Shown: positions 1-10,591 of the stretch, piece by piece
How positions within the stretch are numbered: the stretch's first letter is position 1
Layout of the letters: each line of letters begins with the position of its first letter
Origin: Phymatolithon calcareum
Taxonomy: Eukaryota; Rhodophyta; Florideophyceae; Hapalidiales
Assembly (NCBI GenBank): GCA_977006965.1
Contig: OZ345359.1
Coordinates: 2,542,001-2,606,000 of the forward strand
DNA: 64,000 nucleotides
Reading direction: 5' to 3'
Made by a program: the position numbers and the translations under genes
Notes under the pieces: generated by a model
What the model saw: the letters and a program-made list of their open reading frames with translations, nothing else
Database searches by the model: none
What the model was told of the DNA's origin: nothing

Positions 1-1318
1 TCCCCCTGCTCTGCATGCCTACCCTCCGCTAACCCTTGTCCGCCCCTCGTGTGAATCCCGTGTCCTGCTCTGCCCAACGTGCCACTCTTATATTCTTGCT
101 CGGGTCCATGTGTCACTGGACTGCACTCGGTAAGCCCCACAGTTCGCTCCGTCGCCTGCTGATCCGCCATACTTGTCATTGCCGTCGGGCTGCGCACCGC
201 CGCTTTCGTTGCTCCCCCATCCACTCCTGTGTCACTCCGCTTTTTCTTATTCACCCTTTGTGTCACTCTCCGTTTACCCCTTTCGCCACTTCCATCACTC
301 CATTGCCCTCCGCACGCCCCTCGTGTCACTTCCGTTTTCCCCTTCCGCCCCTTGCGTCACTCCCCTTTTATCCCTTGTGCTCTTCTTGTCGTCCTCCTTT
401 CCTCTGTGCCCTTCTTGGAACATCGCTTTTACCCCTTGTGTCCTTCGTGTCACTCCTCTTTTATCCCTTGTGTCCCTCTCGTCACTCCCCTTTTACACCT
501 TGTCGTAATCTTGTTTTTACTCCTTGCGCCGTTCTTGTCACTCCCTTTTTACCCTTTGTGTCCCTCTCCATTTTCTCCTTGCATGACCCTGTGTCGCGCC
601 CTTTCCCTTAGCATGCCCCTCGCGCCACTCTCGATTTTCCTCTTGTCCCCTTCTTTCCTTTGAGCCCACTGATTTCGGACTTGTGTCACTCTCTTGCGCA
701 TGGTACGTCTTTTTGTGACTCCCCTTTTACGCCTTCGTCTCTCTTGTGTCGTTTACGCCCCTTTCGTAGCTCCCTTATCAATGGTACGCCCTTTGTTTCG
801 GTCCCCTTTTTCCCTTATGTCACTCCCTTGCCACTGGTACGCCCCTTGTGGCACTCCCTTCTAACCCTTCCGCTCCACTTTTCACTTCCCTTTACCCCTT
901 GTACCATTCTTGTCACTCCGCTTTTACCCCTTCAGTCCTTCTTGTCACTCATTACGCCCCTTGTGCATTCACCTTTTACTTTTTTTTGCCATTCTTCCCA
1001 ATCCCCCCTTTAGTAAGTCCCCTTTTACACTTTGTGCCTTTCTTCTCAGTCCCCTTGTGCCCTTTTTACATTTGTGCCCTCCTTGTCACTCCCCCTTTTA
1101 CCCTTGTGTCCTTACGCTTCTTGTGTTGTTCCATTTGCCTCCGGTACGTCCCTGTTGTCACTCCCCATCTACACATTCCATCCCTTGTGTCACTCTCTTG
1201 CCCGGGACGCCCCTTGTGGCTCTCCCCTTTTACCCCTTCGGCCCGAGTTATACCCCTGATTCACCCACCTCTTACCCCTTGCGACCCTTGCCTCCGGTAA
1301 TCAATGCGGCTGGATAGC
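1..1318. repeat. C/T-rich degenerate minisatellite
   Basis: About 1.3 kb is almost pure pyrimidine on the + strand, built from a loose unit of roughly 30-33 bases around the motif CACTCCCCTTTTACCCCTTG followed by TGTC. The unit recurs from about 230 to 1290 with many substitutions and length changes. It stays open in several frames and so yields long Pro/Ser/Leu/Cys-rich open frames that look like repeat translation, not genes. It begins at or before the window edge. Confidence 0.85.
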
Positions 1319-1559
1319 TTACAGCTGGGGGACAGCAATTTGTAAAAGTAAGCCAATAGAGCGGGAGTTTAATTTTGGCATAAAATTCTCGATTGATCCC
1401 TCACCTCAGTGCAAATCCACCCTGTTGAACCTTATCTTATTACTGCATCCAGCCAATAGATTTCCGGACAAAAATGTATCCAATGAGAATCAAAAGAGAC
1501 ACCGACAGACACACACACACACACACACACAGACAGACAGCGATTTTAGTAGTAGTGGA
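1319..1559. other. Non-coding stretch with CA microsatellite
   Basis: No gene seen. A (CA)n microsatellite of about 11 units lies at 1509-1531 and runs into a short GACA repeat. Confidence 0.7.
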
Positions 1560-2006
1560 TGCGAGAAATTCAATACTGCACAGCATTACTTACTATAGTT
1601 GCCTCTTTCCCCTTGACATATCCCATAGCAGGTATGATACACGCAGCTAGAAAACCTCTGTAGTATGGAAGGTTGCCAACTTAGTCCTTCACGGCGGCAC
1701 CGAGCACCTCAATAAAATGAACAATTACGCTTCTTTCCCCAGGACAGGAGCCCCCAGGTATCATAAAGTAACTACCGAAAAACTATAACCATTTACTGAT
1801 AGATTTGTTCATCTTGCTGGATCACTGGCTTCTGTCCAAGAGCCTACACCTGTACAAATGGCATCATGGCACTAGCCTATGCGTACGACATTTGTACAGT
1901 AAATGCATAGCATGATTCATGATTGCAATCCCCATCACATAGAGACGTAAGCTTGAGTTGCAGAACGACAGGCTTCCCACCGTGTGCCGGCCAAGCATAG
2001 CTCCTC
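1560..2006 (+). repeat. Duplicated 5' flank, copy 1
   Basis: This flank aligns with 9065-9391 upstream of the second family member. Shared blocks include CCCCCAGGTATCATAAA, CAATCCCCATCACATAGAG and GTGCCGGCCAAG just before the start codon, with small indels. The duplication therefore carried the promoter and 5' UTR along with the coding region. Confidence 0.8.
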
Positions 2007-3344
2007 ATGGACCCCACACATCACACGAAACCAACGTTGGTGAAGAAGGAAGAAGATGTGGAAGTGCCGCACATATCCAGCTTTCCGACCCTCGTAGGTA
2101 ACGATATCACAATAAGTGCGGAGGGACATCTGTCGACCGAAGCATCCACTGATGGACTTGTTGCGAATACTGCACCAAAACCGAACAAGAAGGAGGAGGC
2201 GGTGATCGTTCCCGGAACCGTGCATGATACGGGGAACACGATATGGCAAGGCATTCTGCAAGTACGTGGACATCGGAATGACATGGTGGTGCCGTGCGTT
2301 GCGATACGGTACCCCACACCGCACAGGCCGTCTGTGCATGACGCTGCAGGGTGGCCGTCTCGGTTATATTGCGATTCATCCAAGTTGAAGCAATGCGCAA
2401 GTGTGTCCCAGTACATGAATGAACCGATTTCCCAGGGGTATGTGCGTTTCGCACCGATCCATCCAAACGGTAATGAATATTTGGACAAAAAGCTTGTGCA
2501 ACTGGTGAAGGTAATGATTCAACGAGAGTTGGCGTTTGAAATCCAATGCACGGAGACACCGAGTGCGATGGGAACTTTGTACCTCTGGGGAATTCAATTA
2601 TCCGATCATGGCTATTCTTTGTTAGGTGTTTTCCGACCGGGTGGCATCAGTATGGCTGCAAACTTGAACATGAGTAATGCTATTACTGCAGCAGGTAATG
2701 GGCCCATTCGTGGTGCCACTGACAGGCTACAAGGTGCCAATCCTGGGATTAGCGCAGCGGGAGGCAGCTCGCAAAACCCTGTGGAGAACGGACCTCGAAG
2801 CACGTCGCAGCGTGCCATGCCAGGCGTCGGTGTAGATCCAGCAATAACCGGCGGGCTAAACCCTGTCGCAGGCTGCCCGGGAGCTCCACTCTCGAATGAC
2901 CAGAGAATATGGCAAGGCAATCTGCGAATACGTGGACATCGGAACGACATGGTGGTGCCGTGCGTTGCGATACGGTACCCCACACCAGACAGGCCGTCTG
3001 TGCATGACGCTGGAGGGTGGCCGTCACAGATATATTGCGATTCATCCAAGTTGAAGCAGTTCGCAGATGTGTTCCAGTACATGAATGAACCGATTTCCCA
3101 GGGGTATGTGCGTTTCGCACCGATCCATCCAAACGGTAATGAATATTTGGACAAAAAGCTTGTGCAACTGGTGAAGGTAATGATGCAACGAGAGTTGGCG
3201 TTTGAAATCCAATGCACGGAGACACCGAGTGCGATGGGAACTTTGTACCTCTGGGGAATTCAATTACCCGATCATGGCTATTCTTTGTTAGGTGTGTGCC
3301 GACCGGGTCCCATTCCTGTTGAGAATTCGGGCTCGAGACACTAA
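2007..3344 (+). CDS. Protein with two Med25/PTOV (ACID)-like domains
   Basis: 445 residues. A variable N-terminus (1-78) precedes a domain of about 132 residues at 79-210. A Gly/Ala/Pro linker (211-300) leads to a nearly identical second domain at 301-432. Each domain opens with W-x-G-x-L, has a central G-W-P-S, then a Y-V-R-F strand and a K-K-L-V-Q-L helix, and ends in L-Y-L-W-G ... L-L-G-V-x-R-P. This order resembles the activator-interacting ACID/PTOV domain of Mediator subunit Med25, which suggests binding to a transcription activator or other partner; that is inference from motif order only. The two domains are almost identical at the DNA level, so the duplication is recent. No intron is seen. 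The start is the first ATG after the shared upstream block and aligns with the ATG of the copy at 9392. An orphan family unrelated to Med25 is possible. Confidence 0.7.
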   Translation: MDPTHHTKPTLVKKEEDVEVPHISSFPTLVGNDITISAEGHLSTEASTDGLVANTAPKPNKKEEAVIVPGTVHDTGNTIWQGILQVRGHRNDMVVPCVAIRYPTPHRPSVHDAAGWPSRLYCDSSKLKQCASVSQYMNEPISQGYVRFAPIHPNGNEYLDKKLVQLVKVMIQRELAFEIQCTETPSAMGTLYLWGIQLSDHGYSLLGVFRPGGISMAANLNMSNAITAAGNGPIRGATDRLQGANPGISAAGGSSQNPVENGPRSTSQRAMPGVGVDPAITGGLNPVAGCPGAPLSNDQRIWQGNLRIRGHRNDMVVPCVAIRYPTPDRPSVHDAGGWPSQIYCDSSKLKQFADVFQYMNEPISQGYVRFAPIHPNGNEYLDKKLVQLVKVMMQRELAFEIQCTETPSAMGTLYLWGIQLPDHGYSLLGVCRPGPIPVENSGSRH

Positions 3345-3893
3345 TGAACGAAGTGATTGATACTATTTCTGAATCCGCTTAGCGGGAGAAATTGTAAGTT
3401 TTTATTTCGGAAGCTCACAACGGCGGCATTCACCAACACCAGAGCAGCTTTCCGTGTATAGCTTCTCAGCGCACTGCCATCCTATTTCCTAAATTGATTA
3501 CATTGCACTATCATTTCGTCTATATGCAGGAAGGGAAATGTCCAGGCCAACTCCGACGAATACTGTTCGCAAAAGAAGGCACGAGGCTCGAAGCAAGAAG
3601 AAAGAGGAAAATACCGTACGACAAACCGGATGATATCCTGGCCATCCTCAGGTTTGCCAAGGTGAGTGTAGCGCCCGCTGTTACGTCGCTGTCCCAAGGC
3701 GGTCTCTTTTTCCTCTCGCGACTGTACGCCGCACAACTTGGATCGCGATAGTCATGCTGCTCGTGGTAGGTGATCTGTTGGGCCATACTTGCACGTGTCT
3801 CTCGTTTGTCTATGCGCTGCATCGCTGTCTTTTGCGTAGGTTGTAGTATATAAGCTAGTTTGTTCCTTCCTCTGAGTAAAGGAAGGTGGGGAG
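3345..3893 (+). other. Intergenic stretch with one candidate exon
   Basis: No confident gene. 3531-3660 is bounded by a good acceptor (TATATGCAG) and a good donor (AAG then GTGAGT) and is Lys/Arg-rich in two frames, so it could be an isolated internal exon. No partner exons were recognised. Confidence 0.25.
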
Positions 3894-4350
3894 TTCTGGA
3901 TTTCGGCTCGAATGCTCGGCTCGTAGCACGCTCAACGTTGCCTGCACGGCCCTTCGACCACGCGGAGTCGGAGCTCTTCCCAACCTTCTTGTGCGCAACC
4001 GTCGTAATGCAAGCCAGCATGGAGACAACTGCGCTCAAGATCCCTTTCCCCTTTTTCGTGCGTTCGTTCGAAGGTCGACGGCCAAGCCAAGGTCGCCGTC
4101 TGAGGATGACGTCGTCCCTGTCCCGGAGGTTTCTGGACTTCGGCTCGAGTGATTGGATCCTACACGCGTCACGCCTGTGAATCCCTTCGACCGCGCGGAG
4201 TCGGTGAATTCCCAACAGTTTCGCCACACAAGCCAGTTCGGTGACATTCGCGCTCAAGGCCCCTGTCCACTTTTCGCGCGCCTGTCTCAAGGTCGACGAC
4301 CAAGCCAAGGTCGCCGCCGGAGGACGGCGCCGACGTCTACACGCTTACTC
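3894..4350. repeat. Direct tandem duplication of about 220-237 bp
   Basis: Two diverged direct copies begin at 3894 and 4131. Both carry TTCTGGA-TTCGGCTCGA, CGCGGAGTCGG, GCGCTCAAG and CAAGCCAAGGTCGCCG in the same order. Long antisense open frames here are by-products of the repeat. Confidence 0.75.
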
Positions 4351-4879
4351 TGTCTGTTTGTCCTGGAGGTTTTGTTTGCTTGTTTTTCTTTCCTCCTCTT
4401 TTGTCTTGTCTCTCCCGCTCTTTTCTTCTCTCTCCTCTCTTGGGCTTTTCTCTCCCATGTGACGTCGGGTTCTTTGGAGCCTGGCGCTACAGTGAGACAT
4501 CGACAGCTGGCCATAAAATACGCAAGCGGCAGGTTCCCTCAAGTGAGCACGACGCTAATATCGAATACATTTGGAACGGCAGCAGAGCGCCACCTGGAGA
4601 CCATACGCATGAACCTAACAAAATATGAACTGGACTCCGGATAAATGTGAAGAACGTAAAAGGCACTAGACTCCTTGACAATATGGAGAACGACGAGTCC
4701 CTGTATTAGGGACAAGGCGATATACTAGTGTCTATTTGACGGAAATTTTCCCTCAATTGAGGGGCGATTTTAAAGCTCGAAAAAATCCATAAAGCAAATT
4801 CGAAACAGATCGCTCATGCCATATTCGTAAAGCCTGGCTTATGCTCTGTGCGAGGAGTATCCGCACTACTACTTTAAAT

Positions 4880-5130
4880 TCGCTTCGTTCGGCGCTAGCA
4901 ACGAAAATATGTTGGTCACTCAGAAGTATCAGACCTGCCATTCGACGAGAAAAACACCGGCCGCGCGCGGTCTTTACATCAGTACACACCAAGGTAGCAT
5001 CAGAAAGCGGTCTAGCAGAGTGCTCCAGACTATACGGAGACTTTTCGGAGTGAAAAAAGATGAGTGGTATGGTTCAGAACGTACTCGTGGAAAAATCAAT
5101 GGTCGCGCGAGCATGTCACATCGCGTGAAA
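4880..5130 (+). pseudogene. Degenerate copy of the element's coding segment
   Basis: The + strand reads in shifting frames a sequence related to the minus-strand ORF at 5186-5824, with shared pieces such as LAECSRLYG and NGRAS. Frameshifts and an early stop show that it is not functional. Its product is not recognised. Confidence 0.55.
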
Positions 5131-5185
5131 TGAGTTCTGATTCGCGAACTCTCCAGAACTGAAGGGGACCCCTTCCCCGAATCGG

Positions 5186-5824
5186 TCATAGCACCTTCCT
5201 CTCATACCATGCCACGCCATGAGCAACAGTATGCGGCTCGCGGTCGGGTGTGAGGACATCAAGCTCCTCTTGTGACGCTTGGTCCCAAGAGCCTTGCAAC
5301 GCGTAGGCGAGAGAGCCAGGGCGAGGTCGTTCAACGCTTCTGAGAGTTTCTTCCGAGCTTTTGAGGCCTTTTGAAGAGCTTTTGGTTTCCACTGGAGTCA
5401 TTGAGCTGGCGTTTCGCGATGAAGATTGGCGCAGGTGAGTACTGTAAGCGGGCCTTGGCGTTGACGCGCTTTGCCGCTGCTGGTTCGGTTCAAGCTGCTG
5501 AGCGACTGAAATATCATCGTCAGCGCTCCCTGCCTTGATATTAACAATCTTAACTGTCGAAATCTTAGTCTTCATCACCGGTTGCCAAACTAGCACCCAT
5601 TTCACGCGAAGTACTGTGCTCGCGCGACCGTTAATTTCGTCCATAAGTACCTCTTGAACTGTGCCGTTCACCTTTTTCGACTTGGACAAGGCCCCATATA
5701 GTCTGCAGCACTCTGCGAGACTGGTTACAGACGTTGCTTTTGAGTGTACGGGTGCACCGACCACTCGGCGCGGGTCTTTTTCTCGTGGCATGGTGGATGT
5801 GATTCTTGTAATTGACCAGCACAT
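5186..5824 (-). CDS. Uncharacterised protein inside the TIR element
   Basis: 212 residues, reading inward from the right end of the TIR element. The N-terminal part (VGAPVHSKATSVTSLAECC) is shared with the degenerate + strand copy in the same element and with a diverged ORF at 15522-15791. This shows a coding family carried by at least two elements. The middle is Ser/Pro/Gln-rich and the C-terminus (HTVAHGVAWY) reaches an ordinary stop. No catalytic motif is visible. It is probably a truncated N-terminal part of a transposase or accessory protein of the parent transposon. Confidence 0.4.
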   Translation of the reverse strand: MCWSITRITSTMPREKDPRRVVGAPVHSKATSVTSLAECCRLYGALSKSKKVNGTVQEVLMDEINGRASTVLRVKWVLVWQPVMKTKISTVKIVNIKAGSADDDISVAQQLEPNQQRQSASTPRPAYSTHLRQSSSRNASSMTPVETKSSSKGLKSSEETLRSVERPRPGSLAYALQGSWDQASQEELDVLTPDREPHTVAHGVAWYERKVL

Positions 5825-6369
5825 TTTCGTTTCCAGAGCCGAGCGAAGCTTTTATATCCTATTAGTTCCGGTACTCCTCACGCAGAGCACGACCCCGCCT
5901 TACTAAATGTGGCGCGAATGACCCGTTCCGCATTCTTTTTACAAACTTTTTTGAGCTTTTAAAACGCCCCTCAATTGAGGGGGTTCGTCAAATAGACACT
6001 AGAAGGAACAAGTTATGAAAAGCTGCTCCCGTACAGTCTTAGGAGTGTTAATGAGGGCTTTCAAATAAACAACTAAGCAGTTGCAAAAAAAACTATCACT
6101 TCGTCTAACATATGGATCTCCAAGGCCAGAAGTTTGTCTATGGCCGTTTTTCTTCTTCTTACTAATATCATTCTACTTTTGGACTTGTTAAATTTCGATG
6201 TAGAGCTGTCAGATTATCTTCCGCAACCTTGTTGAAATGCTCAATGTAGGACTCTGGTTTTCGTGGCCGGAAGCGACCAAAGAACCACTTGACTGTTAAG
6301 AGTCGCTGTTTCCTGGATCGAATCTGAATTTCAGGGTTTACTTTCTCGTTAGTCTAGACGGCAATTTTT

Positions 6370-8350
6370 CTCTCTTTTTCTTCTTCCTTTTCGATCCATT
6401 CTTGAAGTCGGCGGAGGCTCTCGTGTTTTGGGGGTCACCAACCCGCATATGGCTGGCTCGGTACTGCCTCGTAGGAGCTCGTGCTCCTGCAGATAGCCCA
6501 TATCACTCTCCGCATGCTGTATGTCCGCGTCTTTTCCTGCGTACTGTGTTTTCTTCTCGATTTCGTCCTTCTCTGCCAGGAGCTTCAGTGCGAAATGCTC
6601 TCCAAGTTGTGCTCTTCTGATCTTAGGTGGCGTAATTCTTCAAAGGGCTGACATTCGGGCCTGCAATCGTTTTGCGTAGCTGCCGAATGCAATGGCGCTT
6701 CGACTGAGTTTGTCCATGGCGTGAGGTGTATCGCATACTCCCATCTGCATTGCCTTGTACATTACTATGTTCTTAGTAGTAGCTAATCTTTTCGCATCGA
6801 TTCTCAGGTGTTTTAGCCCCATGAGTATTCCTTTCGCGACGACGATGCGCTTTAGTGTTGTGTGGTGGGTTACGCTCGTGTTGTCGATCGTGGTTCCAAG
6901 GTATTTCAGTCGGCGGGCTTAGTCGAGCTCCTGGCCTGAGAGCCGGAAGTTGCACTTGAATAATGCGGGGTAAATAGGCATTTCGCTTTTTTCTTTCTTA
7001 GTGTTCCATGCCATTCCGTTTTCTTTGGCTCAGCTCGTCGCCATATCCGAAAGTCATTGCATACCTTCGGATTTAGCGGCTTGGAGCTGAACGTCGTCCG
7101 CAACAAGTATCGCGGGGTGCTTCGACATAATAGTGTCGAGGTGTGTTTTCCATTGCAAGCGCAAGTGTGTCCATGAACAAGTTGCACAAGCAGCGGCTTC
7201 TTTTCCTCGTCTCCAGCCGTTGTGATCCAGGATGCTTTGAGCAGGTATCGAACCATCTCCGCTAGGTCTGCGGATACGCATTTGTCAACACATTTTTGGA
7301 GTGTGTCCCAAGGGACGAGATCATATGCCGCAGAGTGGTCGAGGACAGCTACAAAGCGGTGTCCCTTTCTTCATGGTGTTCGTGGACCTTAATATCGCGA
7401 GCTCCGCCCCCTTATTTCTTTGTAATCAAAATTGCAAAAAGTGGAACTTGTACCGGCTGCGTATCCAGAGTTGACACCAATATTATTTTATGAATCGCTA
7501 AGAGTACTGCGATCATGAATAATTCATTGCTTTTACAGCTTGATGTGAAATTTGTATGTCAATTCCATGCGCTCCTGCAATAACGACTGCAGTAACGGGA
7601 CTTCTATCAATCATGGTTCAAATATCGACTACCGTGCATGAGACCGTGCTTGGGCTGCGTTAGGGTGCATTGTAATGAACTGCCACGCGATTATGACGGC
7701 AGCCATTTAATATAGGGATTAGTCCTCATGTCAATGCCACAATCATTTCTATACCTGCCACGATACCCTTATACTGACGATTCTGCAGCGTGGAGCATTT
7801 TCCACGCTGTCAGAAAATCAAGTCATTTTCAGCTGTTATTATTGTTGATGTACATATATTGATTGCAATTGGTGCAAGAGAACTCAATAGTTACGAAATT
7901 GCAATGTATTGCAATATATTGTTACAAACAAATTGGTGCTACCCCTGTGCGTATCACCGAGTACATGGCAAAGTCAATGATTTTCCGAACTTGGCTTCAG
8001 AGCGAGATCGGTCTGTAGTTTTCAACTTCAAGTGGCTCTCCTTTTCGTGAACCAGAATCACCGTCTCTCTTTGCCATGCATTCGGAATTCATTTCAGTTT
8101 CCCTCCTCGTTTCCGCTTACATCTTAGGATTTTGCTCTGGGTTTCTATGGCTTGCGTGGCGATTGATCCTCAATATCTTCAATGTATTGATATACTGTCC
8201 GGTTTTCGCCTTTCGTACTGCAGAGTGCTTTTCTTTTTGAAACCTCTTGTAAGTATCCCTGTCCTCCGTTCTCATGGTCTGCGTAGCTTTCCTGTACTGG
8301 CGGGTCCTCTCTTTTCCCATTTTGTCCAGGTTTAAGTCCAGAAAGGCTTA
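6370..8350 (-). mobile_element. Degenerate LINE, minus strand
   Basis: Broken minus-strand frames match the LINE at 46990-49855 in the right order. There is a Lys-rich linker at 8117-8320, reverse transcriptase pieces with a SWITTAGDE motif near 7200 and a DDVQLQAAKS remnant of the catalytic loop near 7080-7110. The post-catalytic region (6640-6960) matches VTDDTAISRVRN of the better copy. Stops and frameshifts throughout make it dead. Confidence 0.65.
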
Positions 8351-9064
8351 AAGCGTGATGGGCGGCGGTATTTGTTTATCCAGGGTTTAGATACAAGTCG
8401 CTGGAATTTCTCGTACCAATTGTCCAACTCCTTCTAGTGGGGGCAACAGTGCAGTTCATCTAACGTGCAAGGCCCACACATATCCATTGCTTTGGCGGCG
8501 CACAAGCTGATGACTTTTAACGTGCTCCGTGCATCTACCGGATATCGTAGGTTCCCGGTGCCCCTAATCGTTGTCTAAGGTGCAGATACCATCGCCCGCA
8601 TCTGGAAAAGATGCACATCCCTTTCACGTGACGTACCGCGATAGTACATGATGCAAAGTGGGTACTGTCGAAGCAGATGCCGAGACGCCCGCCAAGTGCA
8701 TGAGCAGCAGAGAAGCCAATGCAGCAGTTACGTGAGGCTCCGAACGCGGGACAAACTGTTGAACTCCGGGAAATAATCCAGCCCACCGAAACAGAACTGC
8801 TTGCGATCTGAGGTTTTTTCTCCACTTTCACTTCATATGAGAGGCAGAACAAGTAAATGTACTTGCCGATGTAGGCAATGGATCTGTACTTCAGGTTCTC
8901 ATGTCAACAAGCCAAGCACTGTAATAGAAGCTGGGATTGGGAAAAGCTGATAGAAGCTGAGTCCTGTATGATAGGTATTATGGTACAGGTACACTCAGTA
9001 TTGGGTGGGGGATCACTCGGCGAGCCCCAGTGCCTTCCGTCTCCCTATTTTGCACTTTTTCGCA
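8351..9064. other. Intergenic, nothing recognised
   Basis: There are short open frames only. A 105-residue minus ORF at 8535-8852 has no family resemblance I trust. Confidence 0.5.
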
Positions 9065-9391
9065 TTTATACGAGAAATTCAATTCTATACAGCGTTAGTA
9101 AGTTGCCTCTTTCTGCACGCCAGAGGCCCCCAGGTATCATAAATTTACTGCCATAAATTTAAAACCATAACGATAAACTGATAGATTGGTTTGCCTTGCT
9201 GGGTCTTCGGCTTCAGTTCAAGAGCCTGCAGCGGTACAAATGGCATCATAGCACTTGCTATGCGCAAGACATAAGCATACTGTATGATATGCATTGCATG
9301 GTTAACTCCAGCAATCCCCATCACATAGAGGTAAGCCTGAGTGGCAGAGCGGCAGGCTTCCCACCATGTGCCGGCCAAGGCATAGCGTCTC
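9065..9391 (+). repeat. Duplicated 5' flank, copy 2
   Basis: Counterpart of 1560-2006 with the same blocks ending just before the ATG. It is about 120 bp shorter because of deletions. Confidence 0.8.
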
Positions 9392-10063
9392 ATGGACCCC
9401 GCAGATCACACGAAACCAACGTTGGTGAAGGAAGGAGGTGTGGCAGTACCGCACATATCCAGCTTTCCCACCTTCGTAGCAAACGATAGCGCATTAAGTG
9501 CGGAGGAACATCTGTCGACCGAAGCATCCACTGATGGACTCGCTACCAATACTGCACCACAACCGAACAAGAAGGAGGGGGCGGTGACCGTTCCCGAAGC
9601 CGTGCACGATACTGGGAACGCGATATGGAATGGCCACCTAGAAGTGCATGGAAAACGAAACGACATGATGGTGCCGTGCGTTGCGATACGTTACGCCACA
9701 CCGCACAGGCCGTCTGTGCATGACGCTGCAGGGTGGCCGTCACAGCTATCTTGCGATTCAACCAAGTTGAAGCCGTTCGCAGATGTGTTTCAGTACATGA
9801 ATGAACCGATTTCCCAGTGGTATGTGCGGTTCGCACGGGTCGACTCAAACGGTACTGAAACTTTGGACCAAAAGCTTGTGCAACTGGCGAAGGTAATGAT
9901 TCAACGAGAGTTGGCGTTTGAAATCCAATGCACGGAGACACCTAGTGCGATGGGAACTTTGTACCTCTGGGGAATGCAATTGCCCGATCATGGCTATTCT
10001 CTGATAGGTGTTTACCGACCGAACCGGAGGAATTTGGATAGTAGTGATAATAGAGAGTTTTAA
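9392..10063 (+). CDS. Single-domain Med25/PTOV (ACID)-like protein
   Basis: 223 residues and a close paralogue of the protein at 2007-3344 over its N-terminal 210 residues, but with one domain only (about 78-209). The domain keeps W-x-G-x-L, G-W-P-S, W-Y-V-R-F and the closing L-Y-L-W-G ... L-I-G-V-Y-R-P. A short unique tail (NRRNLDSSDNREF) replaces the linker and second domain. This probably represents the ancestral layout from which the two-domain copy arose. Some N-terminal residues differ, but the reading frame is intact and the upstream region is conserved, so it is likely expressed. Function as a transcription-related interaction module is inference. Confidence 0.7.
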   Translation: MDPADHTKPTLVKEGGVAVPHISSFPTFVANDSALSAEEHLSTEASTDGLATNTAPQPNKKEGAVTVPEAVHDTGNAIWNGHLEVHGKRNDMMVPCVAIRYATPHRPSVHDAAGWPSQLSCDSTKLKPFADVFQYMNEPISQWYVRFARVDSNGTETLDQKLVQLAKVMIQRELAFEIQCTETPSAMGTLYLWGMQLPDHGYSLIGVYRPNRRNLDSSDNREF

Positions 10064-10139
10064 TATGTAAAACGCTATATGTAATTGCGATCGTCCGCTT
10101 TCTTCGCTTCTTCGAAGAGTCCACGGGGGCGAGCTCTTC

Positions 10140-10590
10140 CGAATGGTTTCCAAGCGGGGCGCCAAACAAAGGATAATACGGCACGCGGCCGCCGAAAACG
10201 GAAGGCCAGCAGGCAATTTGTGCAGTCACCCAGAAACTTGGGGATACAGCTTGGGTAGGTGCGTGAAGATCGTAGCGACGCGGTGGAGCCGTGTGTCGCG
10301 GGACGCTATCACATACCACGCAGGCAGTCAGTGCATGTCGTTACTGCATAGCCGTCAACCATATGTTGTGATTCTTCCAATTTGAAGCAGTTTGCATGAA
10401 TGAACCTGCTTCGCATCCGTGATTGAACTGTGTCATGGTTCAGAAAATTTGAATTTGGACAACTTGCTAAGATCATGGTGCAGCGCCACTGAGGTTTGGT
10501 ATACAATGTGATGCGACTCCGTCTGCTGGGGGAACGTTTTGCTTCTGGGGCATGGAGTTGTCGTCTTATGGACACTCTATTTTGGAAATT
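10140..10590 (+). pseudogene. Third, decayed copy of the ACID-like gene
   Basis: DNA similarity to the two intact copies can be followed through GATACAGCTTGGGTAGG, GCGTGAAGATCGTAGCG, GGCAGTCAGTGCATG, TTGAAGCAGTTTGCATGAA, TGAACCTGCTTC and the closing TTCTGGGGCATGGAGTT. Many indels and stops break the frame. The 3' end is cut near 10590, where LINE sequence begins. Confidence 0.7.
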
Positions 10591-10591
10591 T

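Larger units (their letters stand above)
4728..5999. mobile_element. TIR DNA transposon with inverted coding fragments
   Basis: The ends are inverted repeats: GTGTCTATTTGACG at the left matches CGTCAAATAGACAC at the right. Homology continues inward through CCTCAATTGAGGGGCG and TTTTAAAGCTC. Flanking TA (or CTAG) is duplicated. The repeat copy at 12.35 kb gives the empty site GATATACTAGAA, which confirms the insertion. At 1272 bp it is non-autonomous. Two diverged copies of one coding segment lie head to head inside: one on + near 4890-5130 and one on - near 5590-5830. TA duplication suggests Tc1/mariner-like ends; the superfamily is not proven. Confidence 0.8.
4533..6092 (+). mobile_element. 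LINE-like retroposon 3' end, split by a transposon
   Basis: 4533-4727 and 6000-6092 together match the uninterrupted copy at 12348-12665. Both copies share CAAGTGAGCACGACGCT, ATGAACCTAACAAA, TATTAGGGAC and GAGGGCTTTCAAATAA, and both end in an A-run (here A8 at 6085-6092). The break falls exactly where the TIR element at 4728-5999 begins. The short coding stretch in it ends early in this copy compared with the 12-kb copy. Confidence 0.8.

Noticed and set aside
36-1317. Long Pro/Ser/Leu-rich ORFs on the + strand
   Set aside because: They are translations of the C/T minisatellite in several frames at once, with no domain and no start context.
2021-3263. Several minus-strand ORFs of 73-201 residues
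   Set aside because: They are antisense shadows of the ACID-like gene and appear twice only because the domain is duplicated.
3520-4308. 262-residue minus-strand ORF
   Set aside because: It runs through a tandem duplication and a candidate + strand exon. Composition is Arg/Ser-rich and repeat-derived.
4728-5999. piggyBac assignment of the TIR element
   Set aside because: The target duplication is TA or CTAG, not TTAA, and no piggyBac catalytic region was found.
8535-8852. 105-residue minus ORF that might be SPRY-like
   Set aside because: Only a vague Gly/Trp pattern. No conserved core strands could be aligned by eye.
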